Under the pieces are notes generated by a model, which saw only the letters and a program-made list of their open reading frames with translations, was not told where the DNA came from and did not search any database. 31,624 nucleotides of DNA, from the NCBI GenBank assembly GCA_037443685.1, contig JBBINX010000015.1:1-31624 (forward strand), given 5' to 3'. Numbering within the stretch: the stretch's first letter is position 1; every line of letters begins with the position of its first letter. Source of the DNA: JAHJRJ01 sp037443685 (GTDB taxonomy: Bacteria; Bacteroidota; Ignavibacteria; UBA10030; BY39). The translations under genes were made by a program, and so were the position numbers. Shown here one piece after another: positions 8,358 to 15,321 of the stretch.

Positions 8358-9716
8358 ATGAAAACCATTATAAGCATTTCAATTATATTCACACTTTTAT
8401 TTATCAACTTTACATTCGCACAAAAGGATATTACAGAGATGAAAGTTAACGGAGTGCAGGTTTTATTAAAACAAGCGGACAACGATGTCGTCGCAGTTAA
8501 TTTATATATTAAAGGTGGAACGACTAACCTTACCCCCGAAACTGCCGGTATAGAAAACCTTACTTTGCAAGCAATGGTAACGGGGGGAACAAAAAAATTT
8601 CCCAAGGAGGAATACAATGGATGGTTAGAAAAGTTAGGTTCCTCGATTGGGGCAACAAGCTCCAATGACTTTTCGATGATTTCGATGAGGTGTGTGAGAG
8701 ACAACTTTGACAAGACGTGGGAATTAGTAGAAGAAGTTCTTTTAAATCCCGCATTTGATGAAAAGGAATTGGAGATTACCCGCGAACAACTTATCAGTCA
8801 GATTAAGACAGAAGATACTAACCCCGATGCTTTGATACGAAAAGTCATGATAAAGTGGTACTTCGAGGGCCATCCCTATGCAAACAGGCAGATTGGTAAT
8901 GTTGGAAATTTGCAGAATTTTACACGCGAGGATTTGAAAAAATATTATTCACAGCTTTTTGTAACATCGAGGATGCTACTTATTGCAGTCGGTAGAATAG
9001 ATAAAAAAATCTTTGAGAAAAAAATAAATGCACTTTTTATAAATTTTCCAGTAGGTTCATATAAAGATTTTTCATTACCGGTGCCTCATAAATCTCAGAA
9101 TAATGACTATCAGATAGTCGAAAAACCTTTACCGACAAATTACGTGATGGGACAGTATTTACTTCCAAGTATGAATGAGCCAGATTTTTATACAGCTCAA
9201 CTTGCCCACTCAATATTAAGAGACCGTGTGTTTGAAGAGGTTCGTACTAAACGTAATTTAAGTTATGCACCTGCAGCAGCAATGATAACAGAGAAAACAT
9301 CGACTGGTTTTATTTATGTTTCTACAACAGACCCGGATTCGGCAATTAAAGTAATGGTTGGTGAATTGGACAAACTGAAGAACGAAACAATTTCTGAGAA
9401 AGATATGAAAAACCACAAGATGCGTTTCTTGACGCTCGATTATATGAGACAGGAAACAAATGCTATGCAAGCAGGTGCGCTTGCCGCTGCGCAGCTGTAC
9501 ACGGGTTCATGGAAGAATGCAGCCAAACTTGTTGAGAGTATAAACAAAGTGACACCCGTTGAAATAAAAAATATGAGCAACAAGTATATTAAGAACCTGA
9601 ACTTTGTTTATTTAGGAAAAAAGAAAAATGTAACCGAGGATCTGTTGAAGCACGGTGGAATATTTCCAGCTCCTTCAAAAGAAGAAGATTTGCCGCCACC
9701 TCCTCCTAAAAATTAA
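8358..9716 (+). CDS. M16-family peptidase-like protein, zinc-less partner subunit
   Basis: This 452-residue protein has a signal peptide (1-21, cleaved near FTFA-QK) and the M16 fold. The zinc motif position reads NLTLQ (66-70), so H, E and H are all lost and the subunit should not be catalytic on its own. R296 and Y303 (RTKRNLSY) are present, the Arg...Tyr pair that in M16 proteins lines the substrate site, which the upstream partner lacks. The two probably form a heterodimer with one composite active site. It ends in a proline-rich tail (PPPPPKN). A TTG at 8340 is in frame, but the ATG at 8358 follows AAGGA by about nine bases. Same operon as the upstream gene, closed by a terminator at 9749. 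Confidence 0.92.
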   Translation: MKTIISISIIFTLLFINFTFAQKDITEMKVNGVQVLLKQADNDVVAVNLYIKGGTTNLTPETAGIENLTLQAMVTGGTKKFPKEEYNGWLEKLGSSIGATSSNDFSMISMRCVRDNFDKTWELVEEVLLNPAFDEKELEITREQLISQIKTEDTNPDALIRKVMIKWYFEGHPYANRQIGNVGNLQNFTREDLKKYYSQLFVTSRMLLIAVGRIDKKIFEKKINALFINFPVGSYKDFSLPVPHKSQNNDYQIVEKPLPTNYVMGQYLLPSMNEPDFYTAQLAHSILRDRVFEEVRTKRNLSYAPAAAMITEKTSTGFIYVSTTDPDSAIKVMVGELDKLKNETISEKDMKNHKMRFLTLDYMRQETNAMQAGALAAAQLYTGSWKNAAKLVESINKVTPVEIKNMSNKYIKNLNFVYLGKKKNVTEDLLKHGGIFPAPSKEEDLPPPPPKN

Positions 9717-9748
9717 GAATGTTAATTAGCTAATTATCAGCTCTGTAT

Positions 9749-9791
9749 AAGCGGTGTGAACAATTGAAGTTCATACCGCTTTCTTATTTTC
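9749..9791 (+). terminator. Rho-independent terminator of the M16 operon
   Basis: A 13-bp stem AAGCGGTGTGAAC/GTTCATACCGCTT (one G-T pair) with a 7-nt loop is followed by TCTTATTTT, 32 bp past the stop of the second M16 gene. Confidence 0.88.
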
Positions 9792-9815
9792 AAGGAATGC
9801 GTGTGTAAGAAAAAT

Positions 9816-9847
9816 CTTGACATTAATACCTTGTCAAGTTATCTTTA
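9816..9847 (+). promoter_or_regulatory. promoter with overlapping inverted repeat, upstream of the propeller gene
   Basis: TTGACA (9817-9822), 17 bp and TATCTT (9840-9845) form a strong promoter with a predicted start near 9852. A perfect 7-bp inverted repeat, CTTGACA (9816-9822) and TGTCAAG (9832-9838) with a 9-bp gap, overlies the -35 and spacer, where a repressor or activator could bind. Confidence 0.65.
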
Positions 9848-9880
9848 ATATATGATAATTTTATTTATTATGGGCTAAAA

Positions 9881-12463
9881 ATGAAAATTCAAAAGATTAC
9901 TTTTTCTATTGTTTTCACTTTTCTACTTTTTTTTATTTTGTTAATAATACATATCACCAACCCTGTTGAATATCAAAATGAATACATAGAAGGGAAAGGT
10001 ATGTCTGGAGCTATGAAATCGCTGAACTTTTGGACAGACCAACGAGCATACCCTAATGAAGATATTCCCGAAAGTGCATATTTCAGAGCGTATGAATATT
10101 CCAAAAATATTTTTGTCAAAGAAAAATTAAATTCCTCCCAATCGTGGAATGATATAGGTCCCAAGAATGTTGGTGGAAGGACAAATGCGATTGCTTTTAA
10201 TCCGCTAAATCCAAATACAATTTATGCCGGAAGTGCGAGTGGCGGGTTATGGCGAAGTTTTACTGGTGGTGTTGGAACGAGTGCATGGGAATATGTTAAA
10301 ACGGGATTTCCCGTACTCGGTGTAAACACAATTGCAATTTCGGAAAGTGACTCGAATACAATCTACATCGGAACAGGTGAAGTATACGGTTATCAAAGTT
10401 CGATAGGAGGACTGAGTATTAGAACCACCCGCGGCAGTTATGGAATTGGTATACTTAAAACTACCAACTCAGGACTAACCTGGATGAAAAGTCTTGATTG
10501 GTCTTATAATCAGAGAAGAGGTGTTCAAACTATCAAAATTGATCCGACTAACATTAATATTATTTATGCTGGAACGAGTGAGGGAATTTTCAAATCTACA
10601 AATAGCGGTATAAATTGGGATCAAATTCATAATGTTATAATGACGACTGACATTGTAATCAATCCGCTAAACCCGAACATATTAATTGCAGCGTGTGGAA
10701 ATCTCAGCTCTGCCAACTACGGAATTTATCGTTCAACAAATGCAGGGACAGATTGGTCGAAAATTACAAGCGGCTTACCAATATCATGGGCGGGCAAAGT
10801 TCATTTGGATATATACAAATCAGCACCGAATGTTGTATATGCAAGCATTGGTAAGGGCTCATCAAGCGGTGCGGGAACAGTTTTATGCAGAAGCACTGAC
10901 AGCGGATTAAATTGGGTAACTCTCAATACTACTGATTACGCAACATATCAGGGCTGGTTTTCTCACTTTGTGGTAGTTCACCCGTATGATTCTTTAAAAA
11001 TTCTCTGCGGTGGAATTGATATGTGGAAATCGACAGACGGAGGATTGACACTAACAAAAAAGTCGAATTGGGCTGCTTGGTATTTAAATACTACTCCGCC
11101 ACCTGGTGGACCCGAAGGACCGCCTAATTACTCTCACGCAGACCACCATACGTTCGCTGTCCATCCACAGGACCCTGATATAGTTTATTTCGGTAACGAC
11201 GGTGGAGTTTTTAGAACGACAAACTTCGGAGAAACATTCGCAGGTTTAAATGGCGGTTATCAAACTACTCAGTTTTATAAAAGATTCGGAGTGGGTATAA
11301 AAGATACTTTAGTCGCTATCGGGGGGTTGCAAGATAATGCCTCAGTAATTTACTCTGGAAGTATCGCATGGAGAAGAGTTGGCGGTGGTGATGGTTCCTG
11401 TTCAGCAGTCAATTCTTCAAATTCCGACACAATGTATATATCTTCTCAGTATTTGAATATTAGTAGGTCAACAAATCGGGGGTTTAATTGGAGCGGCGTT
11501 TCACCTTCGAGTTCTAACCAAGCATTTGTCGGACCTTTTGTAGTGTCTCCTTCAAATCCTAAAATTATGTACGCATCTGGTGATAAGGTTTATAAATCAA
11601 CAATCGGCGGCGGAAACTGGGCTGTATTAAATAATAATCAAGTTCTTAATGGTGATCCGGTATTAGTTTTAGAAGTTTCTCATACAAATGCCGATACAGT
11701 TTTTGCGGCAACGGCGCCTAACACAATAAGATCTCAGGTTTTCAGATCAACGGATGGAGGAAATACCTGGACAAATATTACAGGAATTTTACCAGACCGC
11801 TACATTGTTGACCTTGCCTGCGACCCTAACAATTCAACTATTATTTATTGCGCGGTTTCGGGATTCGGAACACCGCACTTATATAAATCCACTGACGCGG
11901 GTAACGCGTGGTTAGCAATCGGCTCAACATTACCCGACGTTCCAACGTCTGCAGTAATTGTAGATGCTCTTTATCCTATGAATATTTATGTAGGAAATGA
12001 TTTAGGAGTTTTTGTTTCAACAGATTATGGAATCACTTGGAGTCAATTTAGTGAGGGATTTTTCGATGCAGCTTTAGTAATGGATTTAAGAATTTCACCT
12101 CTTGACAGGATGCTATATGCTGCTACTCACGGTAATGGAGTTTTTAAGCGCAGGTTGTTAGAAGGACCGACTGGAATAACCGAAGATGAACAATTAATTT
12201 CGGGCTTCAAACTTTATCAAAATTATCCTAATCCATTCAACCCGGTAACAATTATCAAATATGAATTACCCAAATTAAACTATGTAGTAATAAAAATTTA
12301 TGACATACTCGGGAAAGAAATATCAACATTAGTCAACGAAGTACAAGATGTAGGATATAAGGAAGTAGCGTTTGATGCGAATAGATTGTCGAGCGGAGTT
12401 TATTATTACAAGCTCCAAACAGAGGATTTCGTATCTGTGAAAAAGATGATTTTAATTCGATGA
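9881..12463 (+). CDS. Secreted Asp-box (BNR) beta-propeller protein with T9SS type A sorting domain
   Basis: This 860-residue protein carries an N-terminal hydrophobic signal segment (about 7-27), a linker, and then from about 88 a long propeller region opened by SWNDIGPKNVGGRTNAIAFN. I count about eleven Asp-box-like strands of the form STDxGxxW (for example STNSGINW, STNAGTDW, STDSGLNW, STDGGNTW, STDAGNAW, STDYGITW), each usually paired with an NPxNPNxIYAG-type loop. The count suits two tandem propellers of the GH74/VPS10 type. Residues 775-860 (YQNYPNPFNP ... LSSGVYYYKL ... MILIR) are a type A Por secretion sorting domain, removed during export. The family includes glycosidases and binding proteins; no catalytic residues can be assigned here, so the function stays open. 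No strong Shine-Dalgarno; transcribed alone. Confidence 0.9.
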   Translation: MKIQKITFSIVFTFLLFFILLIIHITNPVEYQNEYIEGKGMSGAMKSLNFWTDQRAYPNEDIPESAYFRAYEYSKNIFVKEKLNSSQSWNDIGPKNVGGRTNAIAFNPLNPNTIYAGSASGGLWRSFTGGVGTSAWEYVKTGFPVLGVNTIAISESDSNTIYIGTGEVYGYQSSIGGLSIRTTRGSYGIGILKTTNSGLTWMKSLDWSYNQRRGVQTIKIDPTNINIIYAGTSEGIFKSTNSGINWDQIHNVIMTTDIVINPLNPNILIAACGNLSSANYGIYRSTNAGTDWSKITSGLPISWAGKVHLDIYKSAPNVVYASIGKGSSSGAGTVLCRSTDSGLNWVTLNTTDYATYQGWFSHFVVVHPYDSLKILCGGIDMWKSTDGGLTLTKKSNWAAWYLNTTPPPGGPEGPPNYSHADHHTFAVHPQDPDIVYFGNDGGVFRTTNFGETFAGLNGGYQTTQFYKRFGVGIKDTLVAIGGLQDNASVIYSGSIAWRRVGGGDGSCSAVNSSNSDTMYISSQYLNISRSTNRGFNWSGVSPSSSNQAFVGPFVVSPSNPKIMYASGDKVYKSTIGGGNWAVLNNNQVLNGDPVLVLEVSHTNADTVFAATAPNTIRSQVFRSTDGGNTWTNITGILPDRYIVDLACDPNNSTIIYCAVSGFGTPHLYKSTDAGNAWLAIGSTLPDVPTSAVIVDALYPMNIYVGNDLGVFVSTDYGITWSQFSEGFFDAALVMDLRISPLDRMLYAATHGNGVFKRRLLEGPTGITEDEQLISGFKLYQNYPNPFNPVTIIKYELPKLNYVVIKIYDILGKEISTLVNEVQDVGYKEVAFDANRLSSGVYYYKLQTEDFVSVKKMILIR

Positions 12464-12501
12464 GCTTGCTGCTTGCCATCATTGTAAGTCCACAGAAGGC
12501 G

Positions 12502-12540
12502 GACGAAACCTACCCGATGGTTGAACGGGGAGGTTTCGTC
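12502..12540. repeat. GC-rich long hairpin between convergent genes
   Basis: GACGAAACCTaCCCG (12502-12516) pairs with CGGGgAGGTTTCGTC (12526-12540) over 15 positions with one A-G mismatch and a 9-nt loop. There is no T run on either strand, so it is not a standard intrinsic terminator. It lies between the ends of the propeller gene and the barrel gene and is richer in GC than its surroundings. It may be a dispersed palindromic element or an RNA stop structure. Confidence 0.75.
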
Positions 12541-12592
12541 ACCTCGCACAGACATTTTCATCCATTTGGTAACATACTCATGATAAGCAGGA

Positions 12593-13093
12593 TTATATTT
12601 TTATGGTTACACCGATCTTTCCGCTTGTAAAAGCATTTCCACCTCCAAGTTCTAAGTTAATACCAAGTGTTTTGGAAAAATAATATCTCCCGCCTACCTG
12701 CGCACCTAATCCTAATCCAGAATTATGGCTTCCTCCGTAACCACTAGGGGAACTCCATATATAAAATCCGATATTTAATCCGGCATAAAAATCCCAAGGT
12801 TCAGATATTTTTAAAATCCTGTTAAAATGGTAATTACCATTACCAGAAATTCCGATTACGGTGTGACTATAATCTTTCCCGCCCCAATCTTCACCATAAG
12901 AACGATACGATATCTCACCTCCTATAGAAATATCTTCTTCTATACCATAATCAAATCCGAAATAAATAGGTATGCCCCAACCTGAAAACCCGAATCCTCC
13001 ATTAAGCTGCGTTTCCCCTTTCTGTATTGGTGTTTGAGAAAATGTAATACACGTTAAAAATAAAAGTCCAATTGTAAAAATAAATATTCGCAT
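12593..13093 (-). CDS. Small outer-membrane beta-barrel protein
   Basis: This 166-residue protein has a signal peptide (1-19, MRIFIFTIGLLFLTCITFSQ). The mature part consists of alternating amphipathic strands rich in Gly, Tyr and Trp (GGFGFSGWGIPIYFGFDYG; GNYHFNRILK; LGAQVGGRYYFSKTLGINLELG), ending in GKIGVTIKI, which fits an eight-stranded outer-membrane barrel. The specific role is unknown. An in-frame ATG at 13108 exists, but the 13093 start has AAGGA about eight bases before it and begins directly at the signal peptide. Its own promoter lies at 13145-13173. It converges on the propeller gene, with the long hairpin between them. Confidence 0.8.
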   Translation of the reverse strand: MRIFIFTIGLLFLTCITFSQTPIQKGETQLNGGFGFSGWGIPIYFGFDYGIEEDISIGGEISYRSYGEDWGGKDYSHTVIGISGNGNYHFNRILKISEPWDFYAGLNIGFYIWSSPSGYGGSHNSGLGLGAQVGGRYYFSKTLGINLELGGGNAFTSGKIGVTIKI

Positions 13094-13144
13094 TGTTGTT
13101 CCTTCCATTTAAATTTTTGATATAGTGAATTAAAATCTCAAAAT

Positions 13145-13173
13145 AATATATATATATAATCATACAGAGTCAA
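13145..13173 (-). promoter_or_regulatory. promoter for the outer-membrane barrel gene
   Basis: On the reverse strand TTGACT (13173..13168), 17 bp and TATATT (13150..13145) predict a start near 13138 and a leader of about 45 nt. The spacer contains an alternating TA run. Confidence 0.65.
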
Positions 13174-13218
13174 ATCACATTAGTAATCGTGTTTTCTATT
13201 GCTTTTATGCCGGTGACA

Positions 13219-13467
13219 ATGAAGTTGCGAAAATTCCCGAACCCATTTAATTCATTAACAACTATCTTTTTCGCTCTTGTAAAGAGAAATAAAGTTAGGT
13301 TGAAGATCTTTGAGATAATTAGACGGAAAATTCCAACTCCGCTAAATCAGGAACAGGAACCCGGCTGCTATGAAATTACAGTTCATGGAAAAGGATTGAT
13401 AAACTAATCTATTTATTACAAGCTGGAAATAGAGGATTTTGATTCGATAGTATCAAAATCTCTGTAA
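13219..13467 (+). pseudogene. Decayed T9SS sorting-domain remnant
   Basis: One reading frame gives MKLRKFPNPFNSLTTI, then VRLKIFEIIRRKI, then a stop at 13405-13407, and continues in the same frame as SIYYKLEIEDFDSIVSKSL to a stop at 13465-13467. This follows the sorting-domain order of the propeller protein (YPNPFNP-TII, VVIKIYDILGKEI, GVYYYKLQTEDF). The 3' part also resembles the 3' end of that gene at the DNA level (TTATTACAAGCT, GAGGATTT). No signal peptide or body domain remains. It looks like the leftover C-terminus of a lost secreted protein. Confidence 0.7.
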
Positions 13468-13543
13468 AACTGCTTTGTTTTAGATATTTTGGGGTAAAAC
13501 ACATTATTTTTTGATTTTTGATAAGTTAATCTCAAAAAAGTTC

Positions 13544-13574
13544 TTGACATTGAATATTTATAAACTTATCTTTG
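13544..13574 (+). promoter_or_regulatory. promoter for the cold-shock gene
   Basis: TTGACA (13544-13549), 17 bp and TATCTT (13567-13572) have the same -35, -10 and spacing as the promoter at 9817. The predicted start is near 13579, which gives the cold-shock mRNA a leader of about 205 nt. Confidence 0.7.
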
Positions 13575-13578
13575 TAAT

Positions 13579-13784
13579 GCAAATAACAGTACACCGTTGT
13601 TGCGCTTTTTACGAAGTTGCTTTATATGTGCGAACCACTTGAATAGCTGGTTCGCCAGAAAATGCCTAATTAAATTCGCAGTAAGTCGTAAAGCGATAAT
13701 TTTCGTTTCAAAGCACAGACTGGCGTACACGTTCCGAGAAATCGGACAAAGCTATCAACAACTATTCAAGAAAGGATATGTTCC
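13579..13784 (+). promoter_or_regulatory. Long structured 5' leader of the cold-shock gene
   Basis: Together with the promoter and the sorting-domain remnant, this fills the gene-poor stretch 13109-13784. The leader holds a perfect 8-bp stem GCGAACCA (13630-13637)/TGGTTCGC (13648-13655) with a 10-nt loop, and a GAAA-capped stem TCCGA/TCGGA (13733-13746). AAAGGA lies eight bases before the csp ATG. Long folded leaders control cold induction of csp mRNAs in other bacteria; the same role here is inferred. Confidence 0.55.
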
Positions 13785-13985
13785 ATGGAAAAAGGAACAG
13801 TCAAGTGGTTCAATAATTCAAAAGGTTATGGTTTCGTTACCCGCGAGTCCGGCGAAGATGTATTTGTACATTATCGTTCAATAGATGGCGACGGTTACAA
13901 AACTCTTAAACAAGGCGACGCAGTTCAGTTTGAAGTTGAACAAGGCCCAAAAGGCTTACAAGCAATTAAGGTGCAACGCGCATAA
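13785..13985 (+). CDS. Cold-shock domain protein (CspA family)
   Basis: A 66-residue single cold-shock domain, the typical family size. It binds single-stranded RNA or DNA and acts as an RNA chaperone. MEKGTVKWFN opens the fold, RNP1 is KGYGFV (13-18) and RNP2 is VFVHY (26-30), followed by the standard second half (LKQGDAVQFEVEQGPKGLQA). AAAGGA lies eight bases upstream of the ATG. The gene has its own promoter and a leader of about 205 nt. Its stop lies only 8 bp from the stop of the converging flavoprotein gene, and its terminator falls inside that gene. Confidence 0.96.
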   Translation: MEKGTVKWFNNSKGYGFVTRESGEDVFVHYRSIDGDGYKTLKQGDAVQFEVEQGPKGLQAIKVQRA

Positions 13986-13993
13986 AAAAATTG

Positions 13994-15280
13994 CTAACAA
14001 TTACGATCCCGGTTTGCTTGGCAAATCGGGATTTTTTTTATATAATCTAATGCAGCACTTTCACCAGCAACGAATCCTGTAGAATAAGCTGCTTGAAGGT
14101 TATAACCGCCGATACTTCCCGCTATATCTAGAACTTCTCCACAAAGAAATAACCCCTTAACAATCCGCGACTCCATCGTTTTCGGATTTATTTCTTTTAA
14201 TGAAATTCCACCCGCCGTTACTTCCCCTTTGTCTAAATCGATATAAGTCACTTCACCTAATTCCCACTCTTTTAATAATTTTACGATTCTTATTCTCGCG
14301 GACCGGTTTAAATTAATGGATCGTGTTTCCGGTTGAATCCTTCTATCGTACAATAACTTATCAACCATTCTATTGGGAAGGAATTGACTGACTAAACTCT
14401 TTATTTCTTTGTTTGGATATTCTAAAATATTTTTCTTGATTATTTCGTCTAACTTCATATCGTCCAGATCGGGTTGCGTATCTACCACAAGAAATACTTT
14501 ATTGTGTAGAATTTCTTCAGCAATATTTCTGCTTAATTCAAGTACCGCCGGACCAGAAATACCAATGTGTGTGAACAGTAAATCGCCCTGCCGTTCAGCT
14601 TTCTTCTTACCACCCGAATAACAAGCTAACACGCAATCTCGAAGTGAGACTCCGCTCCACTCGACCGGTGGTTTCGGATCAATCCGCATTGGTGCGAGAG
14701 CCGCTGTCAGAGGAATCAACTTATGTCCAAGTTTTTCTGCCCACACATATCCGTCGCCAGTTGCCCCTGTCTTCGCATACGATAATCCACCCGTAGCCAA
14801 TATAATTTGAGATGAATAAATTATCTCGTTTTCAAACTTGACTCCAACGACCGATTGATTGTCCGTTAAAACATCTTCTACATCTGTGTTAAGGCGAATT
14901 TGAACACCCGCTGCCTCAAGACAACTTTTTAGGGCATCAACTACATCACTCGCTCGTCCGTTTACAGGAAATATTTTTCCATCACCTCGATCTTCTGCCC
15001 TTAATCCACGGCTTGCTAATAATTTAAGAATGTCGTCGTTCGAAAATTTATAAAATGCTGGCTTTAAAAAGTTAGCTTCGTTCTTACGGAATCCTTTAAG
15101 CAAAGTATCGTTATTACCTGAATGAGTAATATTGCACTTTCCACCACCTGATATTAAGATTTTGCTTCCTAAATTACTGTTTTTCTCAATGAGAATTGTC
15201 GGTACGCCAAGAGATGCCGACCGCCAAGCTGCGATTATACCGGAAGCTCCGCCGCCGATTACAATTATTTTGTTTGTCAT
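13994..15280 (-). CDS. HI0933-family FAD-dependent oxidoreductase
   Basis: This 428-residue flavoprotein belongs to the HI0933/BaiN-like group (NAD(P)/FAD-dependent oxidoreductase, often labelled aminoacetone oxidase family). The FAD-binding GGGASG (9-14) follows the first strand, ISGGGKCNITH (44-54) is the family hallmark, TGDGYVWAEKLGH and FTHIGISGPAVLELSR lie in the middle, and the C-terminal GLFLCGEVLDIAGSIGGYNLQAAYSTG closes the FAD site. The physiological substrate is unknown for most members. The ATG at 15280 has no Shine-Dalgarno. It converges on csp, and its last dozen codons contain the csp terminator. A divergent start with anmK leaves a 41-bp spacer. Confidence 0.93.
   Translation of the reverse strand: MTNKIIVIGGGASGIIAAWRSASLGVPTILIEKNSNLGSKILISGGGKCNITHSGNNDTLLKGFRKNEANFLKPAFYKFSNDDILKLLASRGLRAEDRGDGKIFPVNGRASDVVDALKSCLEAAGVQIRLNTDVEDVLTDNQSVVGVKFENEIIYSSQIILATGGLSYAKTGATGDGYVWAEKLGHKLIPLTAALAPMRIDPKPPVEWSGVSLRDCVLACYSGGKKKAERQGDLLFTHIGISGPAVLELSRNIAEEILHNKVFLVVDTQPDLDDMKLDEIIKKNILEYPNKEIKSLVSQFLPNRMVDKLLYDRRIQPETRSINLNRSARIRIVKLLKEWELGEVTYIDLDKGEVTAGGISLKEINPKTMESRIVKGLFLCGEVLDIAGSIGGYNLQAAYSTGFVAGESAALDYIKKIPICQANRDRNC
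14006..14040 (+). terminator. Rho-independent terminator of csp, inside the opposing CDS
   Basis: A 12-bp stem ATCCCGGTTTGC/GCAAATCGGGAT (one G-T pair) with a TTG loop is followed by eight Ts. It stands 20 bp past the csp stop and within the last codons of the converging flavoprotein gene. Confidence 0.88.
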
Positions 15281-15286
15281 AATGAA

Positions 15287-15314
15287 TTGCTATATTAAAA
15301 TAAAATTGTACAAT
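15287..15314 (+). promoter_or_regulatory. candidate promoter for anmK, nearly leaderless
   Basis: TTGCTA (15287-15292), 16 bp and TACAAT (15309-15314) predict a start at about 15321, at or next to the ATG at 15322. Confidence 0.5.
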
Positions 15315-15321
15315 AAAAGCA

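Noticed and set aside
8234..8713. 159-residue antisense frame across the junction of the two M16 genes
   Set aside because: Both genes beneath it are strongly supported, and the antisense protein has no domain or start signal.
12502..12540. The long hairpin as an ordinary intrinsic terminator
   Set aside because: There is no T run on either strand after the stem; kept as a repeat of unknown kind.
13597..13884. Open frame of 95 residues overlapping the csp leader and csp start
   Set aside because: It overlaps csp in another frame, has no Shine-Dalgarno, and falls on the structured leader; the protein has no recognisable domain.
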